Positions 63,413 through 64,000 of a DNA stretch of 64,000 bases are shown here, one piece after another. The position numbers and the translations under genes were made by a program. The notes beneath the pieces were generated by a model. The model did no database searches and had not been told where the DNA came from. It worked only from the letters and a program-made list of their open reading frames with translations. Every line of letters begins with the position of its first letter. The first letter of the stretch is position 1. The stretch is taken from assembly GCA_905147135.1 (NCBI GenBank), contig LR990060.1, positions 13,470,001 to 13,534,000 on the forward strand, written 5' to 3'. Source of the DNA: Blastobasis lacticolella. Its lineage: Eukaryota; Arthropoda; Insecta; Lepidoptera; Blastobasidae.

Positions 63413-64000
63413 CTGTTGCAATACTTTTCGACGATTGGGCACACGTATCTACTTAGGTACAGAACGTCCAGCCAGTGCGCGCAAAATCGGCTGGCAGATG
63501 CACAATATGAGAGGACCGTTCTTGGAAGGCACGCTTCCGGGGACGCCTAAAGAAAAGGGAGTATTTTATTGTGTAAGTGACTTGGGTAAGAACTAAACGC
63601 GAAGTACAAGAGAGAGCGCCTGGGGTGATGTTGTTAGCAAATCGGTTTTATATTTTAATTGCTAAGAACTTTTGAGCAGGAGTTTGGAGAATAGCGTTCC
63701 TTGTCGTTTGTTTGCTGTGAGAAAGAAGAAAAATCTAAAATTAATACACCGGCGTATCGGTGGCCTTGTTACTAAGGGTAATCACCGAAACCACTGAATC
63801 GATTTCGAAAACTCTTTTACTAGTAGAACACTTTTTTTACCAGAGTTTATATCACTCATAGTACATCGGGTATAATACTTTGATCCTGAATAATAATAGG
63901 CTCCCAGGCAGGATAGTATCTGAACTGCTCGTGGGGGTGCCTAATACCTATATAACAAAATTGAAGTACCAGACGTCACTCAACAGGACGTCCAGTGCAC
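63413..64000. other. No gene recognised
   Basis: Moderate GC content, no supported open frame or repeat family. The sequence continues past the window edge. Confidence 0.35.

Overview
The window is eukaryotic, AT-rich and crowded with fragments of transposable elements. The repeat set points to a lepidopteran (moth or butterfly) genome: tRNA-derived SINEs, 3' ends of CR1/Jockey-like and RTE-like LINEs with (GAT)n, (ACAT)n or A-rich tails, hAT-type and TA-flanked non-autonomous DNA elements, and foldback repeats. The species cannot be named. No host gene with recognisable exons was found; most long open frames are chance or repeat-derived. || Region by region: 1-28 kb is a mosaic of old LINE and SINE fragments with several nested inverted-repeat elements. 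The clearest are a hAT-type MITE with a perfect 8-bp target duplication at 23962-24406, a TA-flanked 1.1-kb element carrying five exact CArG motifs at 25794-26926, and a 247-bp MITE nested in another repeat at 27371-27617. A complete, apparently young Ty3/gypsy LTR retrotransposon lies at 28466-32950: its 171-bp LTRs look identical, its target duplication is CTTAT, and one unbroken 1304-codon gag-pol frame fills it. 33-48 kb is again repeat mosaic, including a second hAT-type element (41531-42495) with later insertions nested in it. 48.5-53 kb holds an unusual block: an alternating 60/77-bp (137-bp dimer) minisatellite, a long (TA)n tract, and a LINE ORF C-terminus between two copies of a ~180-bp direct repeat. 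|| The outstanding locus is at about 58.1-63.1 kb, where recognisable host repeats stop. It carries two intact, intronless, divergent genes: a single-domain protein tyrosine phosphatase (59284-60168, minus) and a short IkB-like ankyrin protein (61092-61625, plus). This pair is characteristic of bracovirus (polydnavirus) segments, the immunosuppressive DNA that braconid wasps inject into caterpillars. Each gene has its own TATA box and CAGT initiator and a downstream ATTAAA. The simplest reading is horizontal transfer of a bracovirus segment into a lepidopteran chromosome. The phosphatase keeps the P-loop Cys and Arg but has lost the WPD acid, the phosphotyrosine-loop Asp and both Q-loop Gln residues, so it looks like a pseudophosphatase or substrate-binding decoy. 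|| Limits: repeat families are assigned from motifs and from repetition inside this window only. Ends of degraded repeats are approximate, and no database search was possible.
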